This document shows, piece by piece, positions 1 to 8,701 of a DNA stretch of 64,000 nt; the stretch's first letter is position 1; each line of letters starts with the position of its first letter. The stretch spans positions 3,410,001 to 3,474,000 of the forward strand of contig NZ_JAATJK010000001.1 of assembly GCF_011927785.1 (NCBI RefSeq), read 5' to 3'. The position numbers were made by a program, and so were the translations under genes. Below the pieces are notes generated by a model, which was given only the letters and a program-made list of their open reading frames with translations, made no database searches and had not been told where the DNA came from. This DNA comes from Micromonospora profundi (lineage in GTDB: Bacteria; Actinomycetota; Actinomycetes; Mycobacteriales; Micromonosporaceae).

Positions 1-363
1 CTCGACGATGCCGCAAGCGTCTGCACCGGCTGGGCCGCCGACCAGCTGCGCGCCGCGCTGCGCACGGCCCGGCTGACCCGGCAGCCCCCGTGGCGGCCCC
101 TTGGCCAATTGGGCCTCGACACCGGAGTGAACGAGTTGGCCGAGTTGGCCGCAACGATGCAGTTGGCCGGGGCTGAAGGGGCCCGGGTCCGCGCTTCCCT
201 CGCTGCTCGGGCCTCGGGGATGCGCGCTCGCACAACCGCCGCAATGGAATCCGCCGCTCGCTCGGCCGGGGTCCGGATGTCGCTACCCGTCATGCTCATC
301 GCCGTCGGCTACGGCCTGTTCCTGCTGTACCCGGCCATCGCGGCCATCCGCACCGGCCTCTGA
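1..363 (+). CDS. TadC-like type II secretion F-family protein (C-terminal part)
   Basis: The reading frame is open from the first base of the window, so the start lies outside. What remains is about 120 residues. It ends in a hydrophobic segment (LPVMLIAVGYGLFLLYPAI) preceded by an Ala/Arg-rich amphipathic stretch, which is how actinobacterial TadC/T2SSF inner-membrane platform proteins end. TadC proteins anchor the assembly ATPase of Flp/Tad pili in the membrane. The gene is followed 37 bp later by a small Flp-like pilin and then TadE-like genes, the usual order of actinobacterial Tad clusters. That context carries much of the assignment, since the diagnostic N-terminal part is missing. Confidence 0.72.
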   Translation, partial: LDDAASVCTGWAADQLRAALRTARLTRQPPWRPLGQLGLDTGVNELAELAATMQLAGAEGARVRASLAARASGMRARTTAAMESAARSAGVRMSLPVMLIAVGYGLFLLYPAIAAIRTGL

Positions 364-400
364 AACCGCATTCGTATGGAGCTCGAAGGAGTTGTTCACC

Positions 401-595
401 ATGATCCGCCGTCTACGCGCCAACTTTGCCTACGGGCTCAGGGCCATCCGTGAGAATCCCGAGCACGGAGCCGAAACCGTCGACACGATCATGTGGATCG
501 CCATCTTCATCGTTGTCGTCGGCGGAATCGGCATGCTCTTCCGGGACACCGTGACGCAGTACTGGAACTCCCTGGTCATCACCATCGGTTTCTGA
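401..595 (+). CDS. Flp-like small pilin subunit
   Basis: A 64-aa protein with one central hydrophobic helix (TIMWIAIFIVVVGGIGMLF) after a short basic leader. A Gly-Ala junction (EHG|AETVD) with an acidic residue at position +5 resembles a class III prepilin cleavage site. I chose the ATG at 401 because GAAGGAG at 385-391 sits 9 bases upstream; an in-frame TTG at 392 would overlap that site. Flp-type pilins are the major filament subunits of Tad pili and are processed by a prepilin peptidase, which is not in this window. The small size, single helix and position between TadC- and TadE-like genes support the call. It could be another small membrane protein of the cluster. Confidence 0.65.
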   Translation: MIRRLRANFAYGLRAIRENPEHGAETVDTIMWIAIFIVVVGGIGMLFRDTVTQYWNSLVITIGF

Positions 596-606
596 CCGTC
601 ACGATC

Positions 607-1029
607 ATGGGGAGTCCGAGCAGGATCAGGCAGCACCTCCGCAGCAGACCTCGCGGCGACCGCGGCTCAGTCACGACCGAGACCGTCGGCTACACCGTCA
701 TCTTCCTGCTCGCTCTGACCGTGATCGTGCAAGCCGCCGTCTGGTCGTTGGCCGATCAGTCGGCTCGGCACGCCGCTAAGGAGGCACTTCAGGCGGCGCG
801 GGTCTACGGGGCGACGGCCGAATCCGGCCGCAGCGAAGCCGCTGAAGTCCTGGCCGAGACCAACCCGGCCGGCATCGACGACATCCAGATCACCGTGGAG
901 CGTGGGCCGGTCACCACAACCGTCACGATCACCGGCACGGCGAACCGTGTCGTTCCCGTGCCAGGGCTCACCGTGCCCATCGAGGTCCAAGTCCAGGCAC
1001 CCACCGAAGATGTTCCACCCGTGAGCTGA
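607..1029 (+). CDS. TadE-like minor pilin / pilus assembly protein
   Basis: A 140-aa protein with the classic TadE N-terminus: a basic leader, then RGSVTTETVGY running into a hydrophobic helix (TVIFLLALTVIVQAAVW), then a short extracytoplasmic domain. The Glu a few residues after the Gly matches the prepilin-peptidase consensus (G|SVTTE). TadE/TadF pseudopilins are thought to cap or initiate Flp pilus fibres. ATG 607 is the first start after the pilin gene; the frame is open further upstream but that would run through the pilin. No good Shine-Dalgarno is visible, so translation may depend on the pilin gene 11 bp upstream. Confidence 0.75.
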   Translation: MGSPSRIRQHLRSRPRGDRGSVTTETVGYTVIFLLALTVIVQAAVWSLADQSARHAAKEALQAARVYGATAESGRSEAAEVLAETNPAGIDDIQITVERGPVTTTVTITGTANRVVPVPGLTVPIEVQVQAPTEDVPPVS

Positions 1030-1055
1030 GACCAGGCGGAAGGAGCGAGGCGTCG

Positions 1056-1508
1056 ATGACGAAGCACAGTCGAGCACGACCTCCTCGACGGAGTCTGACC
1101 GGGGACTGCGGCTCGGTGTCCGTCGAGGTCGTCGGGCTCGTCCTGCCGGTCATGGTGATCGTGGCAATGCTGATCGTCGGCGCATGGCGGTTGTCGGCCA
1201 CTCGCCTCGACGTACACGCCGCCGCCGCGTCCGCTGTCCGCGCCGCATCCCAGCAGCGCACCGCCACTGCTGCCCAGTCGGCAGCCGAGGAAGCCGCCCG
1301 CGCCGACCTCGCCGGCCGGGCCCGCGGATGCACCCCGTTGACCGTTGTCACGGGTCTCGACGACTTCGGCCGCGGCGGGTCGGTCACCGTCACCATCACG
1401 TGCCACGTCTCCACCGATGACCTGATCGGCGTCAGCGGCCCGGGCGGCGCCGACACGACCGCGACCGCCAGGGCCCCACTGGACACCTACTCGGAGGTCG
1501 TCCCGTGA
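1056..1508 (+). CDS. TadE-like pilus assembly protein
   Basis: A 150-aa protein with a second TadE-type N-terminus (CGSVSVEVVGL, then LPVMVIVAMLIVGAW) at residues 18-44, followed by an Ala-rich amphipathic helix and a Thr/Val-rich beta domain containing a Cys pair (GCTPL and ITCHV). GGAAGGAG at 1038-1045 is a clear ribosome site for ATG 1056. The stop overlaps the next start by 4 nt (GTGA), so the two are translationally coupled. Having two TadE-like proteins followed by a TadG-like protein is normal for actinobacterial Tad operons. Confidence 0.75.
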   Translation: MTKHSRARPPRRSLTGDCGSVSVEVVGLVLPVMVIVAMLIVGAWRLSATRLDVHAAAASAVRAASQQRTATAAQSAAEEAARADLAGRARGCTPLTVVTGLDDFGRGGSVTVTITCHVSTDDLIGVSGPGGADTTATARAPLDTYSEVVP

Positions 1509-1933
1509 GCCGCCCAAGGTTGGAGGCGGTTCGCCGCCAGCTGCGCGAAGACCGCGGCTCGGGCACCGGCTGGGCAGCCGGAATGTTCCTCGTCGGCATG
1601 CTCGCAGCCGCACTGATCATCGACGGCGGCGCCGCGATGACGATGCGCGTCGACGCTCGCCACGTCGCCCAACAGGCCGCGCGGGCCGGAGCAGACCGGA
1701 TCGATCTACTCCTGCTCCGCACGGCCGGCACCGTACAACTCGACCCGGTCCTGGCCGAAGCCGCGGCGACCGAGTACCTCGCCCAGGTCGGAGCGACCGG
1801 CACCGTCTCCGCCACCACGACGTTGGTCACGGTCACCGTCACCAAGACCGGGCCCACGCCGCTACTCGCCGCCGTCGGGATCACCACCGTCACCGTCTCG
1901 ACCACCGAACGCGCCGAACCCGTGACCAGCTAG
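1505..1933 (+). CDS. TadG/TadE-like pilus-associated membrane protein
   Basis: A 142-aa protein starting at a GTG that overlaps the previous stop by 4 nt. It has a DRGSGTG leader, a single helix (GMFLVGMLAAALIIDGGAA) and the MRVDARHVAQQAARAGAD stretch that commonly follows the helix in actinobacterial TadE/TadG-like proteins, then a Val/Thr-rich exported domain. Typical TadG proteins carry a large vWA domain; this one is short and lacks it, so it resembles the short TadG-like proteins of Streptomyces and Micromonospora. It is the last pilin-like gene of the cluster. Confidence 0.68.
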   Translation: MSRPRLEAVRRQLREDRGSGTGWAAGMFLVGMLAAALIIDGGAAMTMRVDARHVAQQAARAGADRIDLLLLRTAGTVQLDPVLAEAAATEYLAQVGATGTVSATTTLVTVTVTKTGPTPLLAAVGITTVTVSTTERAEPVTS

Positions 1934-1953
1934 ACCACCGTGAAGGGGGTGCC

Positions 1954-4779
1954 ATGAACGTCACCGCGGCGCTCGGCCGGCTCCTCACCCGCCTCGCCAG
2001 CGCCACCGCGCTGCTCTCCATCACCGTCGGCATCCCCTACGGTCTCGCCGCCCACATCGGTTGGCCCCTCCCCCGCGCCGTCCCGCGCGACACCGCCGGC
2101 TGGCAGGCATGGCTCACCGCCGGCTTCACCGACACGATGGCGGTCAACCTGCTGGCCATCGCCCTGTGGCTGCTCTGGGCCGTGTTCACCGCCAGCCTCC
2201 TCGCCGAGGCGATCGCCGGAATTCGCGGCCTGCCCATGCCGAGGCTGCGCGGCTTTACGTCCGTACAGACTCTGGCAGGTTGGCTGCTCTCCGGACTCAC
2301 TGCCGGGGTCGTCGCCACCGCCACCGTCGCGCCGGCTACGGCGACTCCTCCGCCATTGCCCGCGGTCGTGCCGGCCGCGGCGCACGCCACCCCGGTGGTG
2401 CTTGTCGGCAACGCTGCGACGGGCCCAGCCAAGGTCGGCATCGAGCAGCAACCGCCGATCCTCTGCGCTGGCGAACACCACGTTCGCATCAAAGGCAACA
2501 GCTACGTGTACGTCGTCCAACGCAACGAGAGCCTCTGGGTCATCGCCGAGAAGTGCCTCGACGACGGCAACCGTTGGCCCGAGATCTGGCAGCTCAACCG
2601 CGGCCGACATTTCGAGGTCGGCGGCACGTTGCGAGCCCCCCGCCTGATCCAACCCGGCTGGGACCTACGGATGCCAGCCGACGCTGTCCCGCCACCAGCC
2701 ACCGGGCCGGCATCCGCTAATCCCGCCCGACCGCCGGGTGCCGGCCCGGTGCCCGCGTCACCCGGCCCGGCCACGTCGACAGCCCCACCCATGTCGACAC
2801 CGTCCTCCTCAACCGCTGAGGATCCGGACGGTGTGGTCGAGCCGGCACCGGGCATGCCGGCGTCGTCGGGTCCGGCCTCGACCCCAAGCAGCGCCAGCCC
2901 GGCGACGCCTGACCAGAGCGATGCCGTTCGGCCGCCCGGTGAGGATCGCGGCGTGGGCGTACCGGGTGGATGGGTGAGCATCGGACTGGCCGCCGCACTG
3001 GCCGCCGCCTCGTCGATCGTGTGGCTACGCCGACGCACCCGCTACAACCCCATCGCCGATATCGACCCGTCGAACGATCCCACCCTGCAGCCCCTGCCGG
3101 CCGTGGTCAGCCGGCTACGCCGGGCCGTCCGTGAGCAGGCACCGGAACTATTGGCACCCCCGCCGCCACAACCCACAGTCCGTGATCTCGCAGGCGCCGA
3201 ACGGCCGCCGCTGGCACCGATCGGGCCGTCCGGACCGCAACTGGCCGGACTACCCGACCACCCACGCGGAGGCCTCGGCCTCACCGGACCAGGTGGAGCC
3301 GATGCCGTCCGCGCGATGCTCGTGGCGACGCTCTCCTCCGGCGGTGTTCACGACCCAGACGCCCGCGGACAGGTGGTAATCCCTGCGACGGTTCTCGCCG
3401 ACCTGCTCGGCGGCACCGCGATCACCGATCTGGTCGGTGCCTTACCTCGGCTGCGAGTCACCGCCGGACTCGACCATGCCCTGACCTACGTCGAAGAACA
3501 GATCATCCACCGCACACGTGCCGTCACCGACGCCGACGTCATCGATGTCGCCGCGCTCCACGACGCCGACCCGCACCACGATCCCCTTCCGCCGATCACA
3601 CTGATAGCCGACATCCCCGACACCGCGATCCGGGCTCGGCTATCCACCGCGCTACACCTGGGCCATCCCCTGTCCATCAGCGCAGTCATCGCCGGCCAGT
3701 GGCCGCGCGGCACCACCCTCACTGTTGCGAGCGACGGCACTACCACCAGCAACGAGCCGGGACAGACCCCCAAGCTGTCGGTCCTAGACGCCGACACCAC
3801 TCTGCAGCTGCTCACCGTCATTCGCGAGGCTCACACCGGAGAGCCGCCCGCTCCCCCGCCCAGCGACCCGACGCCCGAAGGGCCGGGCTCCACGAGCAGT
3901 GGCGAAGACACATCCACGGTACAGACCACCGCGAGCCCAACACCGCCAGTCAGGCCTACCCCACCCGCCGAACCTCACCGGGCGAGCGGGAAGCGGCAGT
4001 CACGGGTACGCGTCCAGGTCCTCGGCCGACCGATCATCTTCGGCGCCGACGGAAACCCCGTCCCCGGCGTCCGACGAGCCAGCTACGAACTCCTCACCTA
4101 CCTCGCCGTTCACCGTCAAGGTGCGGACATCGTCGACATCGAGGTAGCGATGACACCGGATGCCACCCCGCGGCGAGCCCGCGACCGCCTTTCCACCAAC
4201 GTCGCCAACCTCCGCAATCGGCTGACCCACGCCACCGGACTCGACCCCAGCGCGGTAAGCGATACCTTCAAACCGGTCGTCAACCCCGGTGGGCGCTACT
4301 ACCTCGACCCGGCCCTGCTCGACGTCGACTGGTGGCGCGTCCTCGACGCCGTCAGCCGCGCCGGCGCGACAACCGACCGGGACGCCCAGCGCGCGGCGCT
4401 CGACGACGCAGTCAGCAACTGGAACGGCCTGCTCTACGACGACAGCTTCGAATGGATGGACGGACCGCAGCACAGATGCAGGCAGGTCGGCGTCAACATC
4501 CACGCCCGACTCGCGGTTCTGCTCGCCGACACCGACCCCGGTCGAGCCCGGACCCTTCTCGACGCTGCCTGCGACATCGACCCGATCAACGAGGAGGTCG
4601 CTCGCCTCGCCATGAACGCCCATGCCGTCGTCGACGACACCGCAGCCATCAACGCGCGACTGGCAGCACTTACCTCAGCGCTTCAGGACATCGACGAGGA
4701 CGTCTCCGACGAAACCCATCGACTCGCGCGTCGACTGCTCCACAAGTCCCTACCGCAAACCGACGGACAGTCAGACTGA
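1954..4779 (+). CDS. Large membrane protein with LysM and BTAD domains
   Basis: 941 aa, starting 20 bp after the TadG-like gene with AAGGGGG before the ATG. It has hydrophobic segments near residues 15-35, 62-85 and 105-130. A LysM-like domain follows at about 184-242 (YVYVVQRNESLWVIAEKCL, then WPEIWQLNRG), then a Pro/Ser/Thr-rich linker, another helix near 340-358, and a C-terminal domain from about 686 that looks like an OmpR-type winged helix plus BTAD (VRVQVLGRPI, LLTYLAVH, NVANLRNRL). LysM domains bind glycans such as peptidoglycan; BTAD regions occur in SARP-family regulators. Such membrane LysM-BTAD proteins commonly accompany actinobacterial Tad/conjugation loci; their job is not established. 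I infer a wall-sensing or scaffolding role for the pilus cluster. Confidence 0.72.
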   Translation: MNVTAALGRLLTRLASATALLSITVGIPYGLAAHIGWPLPRAVPRDTAGWQAWLTAGFTDTMAVNLLAIALWLLWAVFTASLLAEAIAGIRGLPMPRLRGFTSVQTLAGWLLSGLTAGVVATATVAPATATPPPLPAVVPAAAHATPVVLVGNAATGPAKVGIEQQPPILCAGEHHVRIKGNSYVYVVQRNESLWVIAEKCLDDGNRWPEIWQLNRGRHFEVGGTLRAPRLIQPGWDLRMPADAVPPPATGPASANPARPPGAGPVPASPGPATSTAPPMSTPSSSTAEDPDGVVEPAPGMPASSGPASTPSSASPATPDQSDAVRPPGEDRGVGVPGGWVSIGLAAALAAASSIVWLRRRTRYNPIADIDPSNDPTLQPLPAVVSRLRRAVREQAPELLAPPPPQPTVRDLAGAERPPLAPIGPSGPQLAGLPDHPRGGLGLTGPGGADAVRAMLVATLSSGGVHDPDARGQVVIPATVLADLLGGTAITDLVGALPRLRVTAGLDHALTYVEEQIIHRTRAVTDADVIDVAALHDADPHHDPLPPITLIADIPDTAIRARLSTALHLGHPLSISAVIAGQWPRGTTLTVASDGTTTSNEPGQTPKLSVLDADTTLQLLTVIREAHTGEPPAPPPSDPTPEGPGSTSSGEDTSTVQTTASPTPPVRPTPPAEPHRASGKRQSRVRVQVLGRPIIFGADGNPVPGVRRASYELLTYLAVHRQGADIVDIEVAMTPDATPRRARDRLSTNVANLRNRLTHATGLDPSAVSDTFKPVVNPGGRYYLDPALLDVDWWRVLDAVSRAGATTDRDAQRAALDDAVSNWNGLLYDDSFEWMDGPQHRCRQVGVNIHARLAVLLADTDPGRARTLLDAACDIDPINEEVARLAMNAHAVVDDTAAINARLAALTSALQDIDEDVSDETHRLARRLLHKSLPQTDGQSD

Positions 4780-5170
4780 GAGTCCGCCAGGTCGAGACCG
4801 ACTATGCGTCAAGTCAGGACACCGAAAGGCCGATCCTTCGTCCCATTTAGACGTCGCCGCACTCTTCTCCCCTCGTCGTAGACCTCGACCGCGCCTTCGT
4901 CCTCCAACTCGCCAAGAAAGTCCTCGACCTGGTCGACCCAGGGAACGGATGGATGCCGGGCGCAACATCCCGAGTCGATGTAAGCGGAATGTGGATCTCG
5001 ACGTTGCCCGTCATGACAGACGGTTTATCGGGCGGAGACACCACAGTAGGCGGTGCCCGGTGCTGCCGCGTTGGCCAGCGCGGAAGCTCGGCGGCGAATG
5101 AGCGCGTCCGATCAAGATGAACGGCACGGCTTCCTGCGCGAACATGCCATGCCCAGGCGTACCTGAAAGA
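4780..5170. other. Intergenic region with a possible gene remnant
   Basis: No intact gene. From about 4880 to 5120 the plus strand reads in one frame as a protein-like stretch (LVVDLDRAFVLQLAKKVLDL, then VDPGNGWMPG) ending at a TGA near 5119, with an in-frame stop just upstream at 4847-4849 and no good start. It may be the tail of a decayed gene. GC content drops here relative to the flanks. Confidence 0.35.
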
Positions 5171-6013
5171 TTAACCCGCCTCTTTGTCGTCCATTGCGTT
5201 CGATCGAGTTTCGCTTCGACCCTCGTCAGCCGGCCGCCAAGTCGTCGCAGCATCCTCCAACTGCGTCGACTGAACGATCTTGCATTCAATTTTGTCTCGT
5301 GCAACGCCACCGTCGTCTCGGATGGCTTGGCCGATTGAGTCGAGCGATGACACTGCTTTCCTAATTTGCTGAATTACCGAATAGAGTGTGGTCGGGGCGG
5401 CCCAACCACCCTGGTACGGCGTCAGGTCCAGGTCGTAACTGGCGGTCTCGACCGGCCCGAACGGCCCGTCACAGTCAACCTCGAAGCGGCACCGCACCGG
5501 AGAATTTCCCTTGAACGGTTGAAAGCTGACGTCGTAGAAAAATTGACGCGTCTGTCCTGGCGGCATCACGGAGATCGGCTCGGTGAAGACCGTCAGCTCA
5601 TGCAGCTTCAATCCATCAGACCGAACCATCTCATCCAGCGCCTTGACACGGACGTTCCTTGCAACCGAAGCGCCGATGTTCGAGATCGACAAGACGAACA
5701 CGCCGGGGTCGTTGGCGCCGGGAGCGATGTCGACGAGGACGTTGGGCTGAAGCGACTCCCGCCTGGCCTGCTGAGTTGCTGCTTCGACAGCCTCCGCCTG
5801 CCTGACCTGCCGCATCAACAAGTCGACCTGTTGCTTTCCGAGCTCAACTTGCTCTTCTGCGCGCTCTGCCTGGTCTTTGGCGCTCTTGGCTTGCTTTCTA
5901 GCTGCTGAGGCGGACTGTGCCGAGTAGGCGATGCCAGCCAAGGCGAGGACAGCGACTACGGCGGTTGTACGCTCGGTGTTGAACCAGCCGAGTAGGTCGA
6001 CGAACACATCCAT
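5171..6013 (-). CDS. Membrane-anchored coiled-coil protein of unknown function
   Basis: 280 aa from the ATG at 6013 (an earlier in-frame start at 6046 adds 11 residues). It has one N-terminal transmembrane helix (TAVVAVLALAGIAYSA) followed by a Lys/Glu/Gln-rich heptad stretch (residues about 34-85: KQAKSAKDQAERAEEQVE) predicted to be a coiled coil. A cytoplasmic beta-rich domain then contains PNVLVDIAPG and PFGPVETASYDLDL. Similar one-helix plus coiled-coil proteins are common as uncharacterised cargo in actinomycete islands. Its codon use is less GC-biased than the neighbours, which suggests recent acquisition. It is transcribed against the pilus cluster and stands alone. Confidence 0.6.
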   Translation of the reverse strand: MDVFVDLLGWFNTERTTAVVAVLALAGIAYSAQSASAARKQAKSAKDQAERAEEQVELGKQQVDLLMRQVRQAEAVEAATQQARRESLQPNVLVDIAPGANDPGVFVLSISNIGASVARNVRVKALDEMVRSDGLKLHELTVFTEPISVMPPGQTRQFFYDVSFQPFKGNSPVRCRFEVDCDGPFGPVETASYDLDLTPYQGGWAAPTTLYSVIQQIRKAVSSLDSIGQAIRDDGGVARDKIECKIVQSTQLEDAATTWRPADEGRSETRSNAMDDKEAG

Positions 6014-6225
6014 GTTCCGACACTGTAGGCAGGCGTCGCCACGCACTTGAAGGCGGTGCGACCCACCGATGATCAGGCACTGAGCGTGGCCGTGATGGCT
6101 GAACCGGGGTGGCCCGCATGGTCGGCGGCTTTACTTATGTGGCTGGTGCTGCACCTGTGCGGAAGGCTGCCGACCGCGGCCGCCTCGCCTCTCATCGTTG
6201 CTGCGGTCTCGCTGAGAAGACGACC

Positions 6226-6485
6226 CACACGCATTCAGTCGGCGCCCTCAGGGCAGCGGGGGGCACCCCGTTCAAGCGGCGCCGCTTCCATCCGAAGCTG
6301 TCACGCCGGCAGAAGGCAGTCAACCGGGCGCGCGCGAGAATCCGCACTCGCGGCGAACCAGCCGTCGCCACGCTTAAGACCTGGAAGATCCAGACCGAGC
6401 TGCGCTGCTGCCGGCGCCGCGCCACCGCGATCGTGCAGCCGTCCCCGTCCTGCGCCACGTTGAAGCCAACCGCTACGCAGGATGA
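6226..6485 (+). pseudogene. IS5-type transposase remnant (C-terminal end, frameshifted)
   Basis: The plus strand encodes KLSRRQKAVNRARARIRT, then GEPAVATLKTWKI and ELRCCRRRATAIVQ. This matches the C-terminal end of actinomycete IS5-group DDE transposases, including the conserved Glu-bearing helix before TLKTW. After IVQ the frame must change: in the next frame the sequence reads VPVLRHVEANRYAG and stops at 6483-6485, the expected family ending. The catalytic N-terminal two thirds are missing and I see no terminal inverted repeats. It marks an old insertion scar just upstream of the NUDIX gene. Confidence 0.7.
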
Positions 6486-6512
6486 AAGGGGCTCATTGAC
6501 TACGCTCTGAGC

Positions 6513-7226
6513 ATGGGGACACGTGATCATGCGGTGCTGCGGCTCGCTGTGGACCTCGTCATCCTTACCGTCCGTGAGGATCAGCTGCAGATTCTCATCA
6601 TCGAGCGAGGAAACCCTCCGTTCGCCGGCCGACCGGCCTTGCCGGGTGGATTCCTGCGCGGGACAGAGGACCCTCTAGCTGCCGCTCATCGCGAACTGCG
6701 CGAAGAGACCGGCCTCAACGCGTCGGGCCTGCACCTCGAACAACTGCCGGTGGCTGGTGCCCCTGACCGCGATCCGCGCGGACGGGTGGTCAGTGTGCCG
6801 TATCTCGCGATAGCGCCGAATCTACCGATGCCGATTGCCGGATCCGATGCGAGTGGTGCACGTTGGAGGCCGTTGGACAGCCTTGAGGAAGACGGCCACC
6901 TGGCATTCGACCACGACGAAATCCTGCAGGTGGCGATCGAGCGTGCCCGGATACAGCTGGAGCACACGACTCTTGCTGCCGCATTCTGCGCTGAGCCGTT
7001 CACGATCGGCCAGCTTCGTGGCGTCTACGAGGCGGTCTGGGGCGGCCAGCTCGATCCGCGCAACTTCAGCCGGAAAGTGATCAAGACCGAGGGGTTTGTG
7101 GTTGCGACCGGCGAGAAGCGTCTCGTCGGTACAGGCCGACCTGCCGCCCTGTACCGACGAGGACCGGCCACCAGGCTCCATCCAGCGATGCTTCGAGCCG
7201 ACCTGGGTCCGCCGATCCACCCGTAG
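6513..7226 (+). CDS. NUDIX hydrolase with C-terminal winged helix (NrtR-like)
   Basis: 237 aa. Residues about 45-70 hold a complete Nudix box (G, five residues, E, seven residues, then REL-REETGL), so the metal-binding and catalytic glutamates are present. The C-terminal part (FTIGQLRGVYEAVWG, LDPRNFSRKVI) matches the winged-helix domain of NrtR-type regulators, which sense ADP-ribose or related nucleotides and repress NAD genes. Whether this copy is an enzyme, a repressor or both cannot be told from sequence. No NAD gene is adjacent. It stands alone between a transposase scar and a non-coding stretch, so it is probably cargo. Confidence 0.82.
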   Translation: MGTRDHAVLRLAVDLVILTVREDQLQILIIERGNPPFAGRPALPGGFLRGTEDPLAAAHRELREETGLNASGLHLEQLPVAGAPDRDPRGRVVSVPYLAIAPNLPMPIAGSDASGARWRPLDSLEEDGHLAFDHDEILQVAIERARIQLEHTTLAAAFCAEPFTIGQLRGVYEAVWGGQLDPRNFSRKVIKTEGFVVATGEKRLVGTGRPAALYRRGPATRLHPAMLRADLGPPIHP

Positions 7227-7789
7227 ATGTCATATTGACAATAACTCGTTATCGCCGTAGCGTGGTGGGCGCGATCGACCCTGTGCGGTCGTGAAGTAAC
7301 CCTTGCTGCCGGATCGCCTTGCGGAGTCCACGTGGTACGCAATCGATCATTTCTATAGGTCGCGTGTGCACATTCGTCTATTGGCGGACGCCTTGTTGTA
7401 CCGACGCGAGCACCAAGCGGACTGCCATTGCTCGCACGCCGTCAACTAGGGCCTGGGAAACTCACCTCCAGATCTCAGCGTGCTGCCGAACGGCCTCGAC
7501 GGGCTGCACACGACAGCAAGCCGTCCGGAGCCGAAAACCACCCAACGTCTGAATTGGGACAACCGACTGCCTGATGATAGTGGCTGCTCAGTAGTCCGCA
7601 ACAGGCTTACTGTCCCGTGAGTTGACAGCGGTCGACCGATGGCGACGTTGTCGATGCCAACGCAACGATACGTCGCAGAAGAGGCTGGCGTGCGGCACGT
7701 TCGTCACCGCTCACGGCACGTTCGCCACAGCTTAGGAAGAACTTCCAGGACTGCGGAATCAGTCCGTGTTGAGACTGGAGAAGTGATCA
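7227..7789. other. Intergenic region, no gene recognised
   Basis: About 560 bp with no frame showing protein-like composition or homology I recognise. It is more AT-rich than the flanks near 7230-7250 and 7340-7400. It presumably holds the promoter for the nucleosidase/membrane-protein pair that starts at 7790; I could not identify clear -35/-10 boxes. Confidence 0.4.
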
Positions 7790-8701
7790 ATGCCGACGGT
7801 GGTTTTCCTAACCGCATTGGATCTGGAGCACGCCGCTGTTGTCGAGCATCTGACGCAGCCGACCACCGAGCGCTGGGAACGTGGCATGGTCTTCGACACC
7901 GGCGTGTTCCAGGGAAAAGCGTTGTGGCATGTCGCAGTAGCACAGGCTGGTCCTGGCAACGCAACGGCAGGCATTCTGCTCGATCGCGCCGTGACGACCT
8001 TCTCTCCCGACGTGGCAATGTTCGTCGGTATCGCGGGCGGCCGAAAGGATGTCCGGCACGGCGATGTCGTCGTGGCCGACGCGGTGTACGACTACGAGTC
8101 CGGCAAGGACGAGGAGCACCTCTACCTGCCGCGCGTCAAGACTTCCGCTCCATCCTTCGGCCTGGTGCAGCGCGCGCAGGCCGTTGTTCGCCGAGCCCGG
8201 TGGCAGGAACGGATCCTGCCTCGACCGCCCGCGCACCGTCCAGCGGCGTTCGTGAAGCCGATCGCCGCCGGCGGCAAGGTGGTTGCGAATGATCGATCGA
8301 GTACCGCACGGCTCCTCACCGCTTACTGCGGGGACGCACTGGCGGTCGACATGGAGAGCCATGGTTTTCTTCGTGGGGCCTACGTCAACGAGGGCGTTTC
8401 CGCCCTGGTTGTGCGCGGGATATCCGACTTGCTGAGCGACAAGACAGCCGGGAACGACGCGCGCTGGCAGATTCCCGCGGCTCGCAATGCCGCTGCGTTC
8501 GCCTTCGAGGTTCTCGACGCCGGCATCGAACCCGACCGGACTCGCCTAGTCGGGGTGGACAGCCAGCCGTCAGCAAATCTGTTCGTCCAGAAAAACAGCC
8601 CGGCGGGCGGGACCGTCTACGCGAACCAGGGCATCGGCAACCAGATCATTCATCCTGAGGCACGTTCTGAGGAGCGGCATGGATCCGTCCAAAGGCACTG
8701 A
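7790..8701 (+). CDS. PNP/MTA-SAH nucleosidase-like effector with C-terminal sharing motif
   Basis: 303 aa. Residues 1-245 form a nucleoside phosphorylase/nucleosidase fold: FLTALDLEHAAV (N-terminal Glu), MFVGIAGG (strand and ligand loop), VDMESHGFL (purine/ribose-binding Glu) and VRGISDLL (catalytic-type Asp), all in the order seen in MTA/SAH nucleosidases. This superfamily acts on purine nucleosides; in anti-phage Detocs and in fungal NLRs the PNP domain is used as an ATP-degrading death effector. After the enzyme domain a tail of about 55 residues carries VQKNSP and GTVYANQG, then QII. This motif recurs in the next gene, which overlaps by 23 nt. No metabolic neighbours exist, so a defence effector is a better inference than a salvage enzyme. 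Confidence 0.75.
   Translation: MPTVVFLTALDLEHAAVVEHLTQPTTERWERGMVFDTGVFQGKALWHVAVAQAGPGNATAGILLDRAVTTFSPDVAMFVGIAGGRKDVRHGDVVVADAVYDYESGKDEEHLYLPRVKTSAPSFGLVQRAQAVVRRARWQERILPRPPAHRPAAFVKPIAAGGKVVANDRSSTARLLTAYCGDALAVDMESHGFLRGAYVNEGVSALVVRGISDLLSDKTAGNDARWQIPAARNAAAFAFEVLDAGIEPDRTRLVGVDSQPSANLFVQKNSPAGGTVYANQGIGNQIIHPEARSEERHGSVQRH
8585..8650 (+). repeat. Shared protein motif, copy in nucleosidase tail
   Basis: Encodes a 22-residue motif (VQKNSP, two variable residues, GTVYANQG, then QII) near the C-terminus of the nucleosidase-like protein. The DNA differs from the partner copy at many synonymous sites, so conservation is at protein level. Confidence 0.75.
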
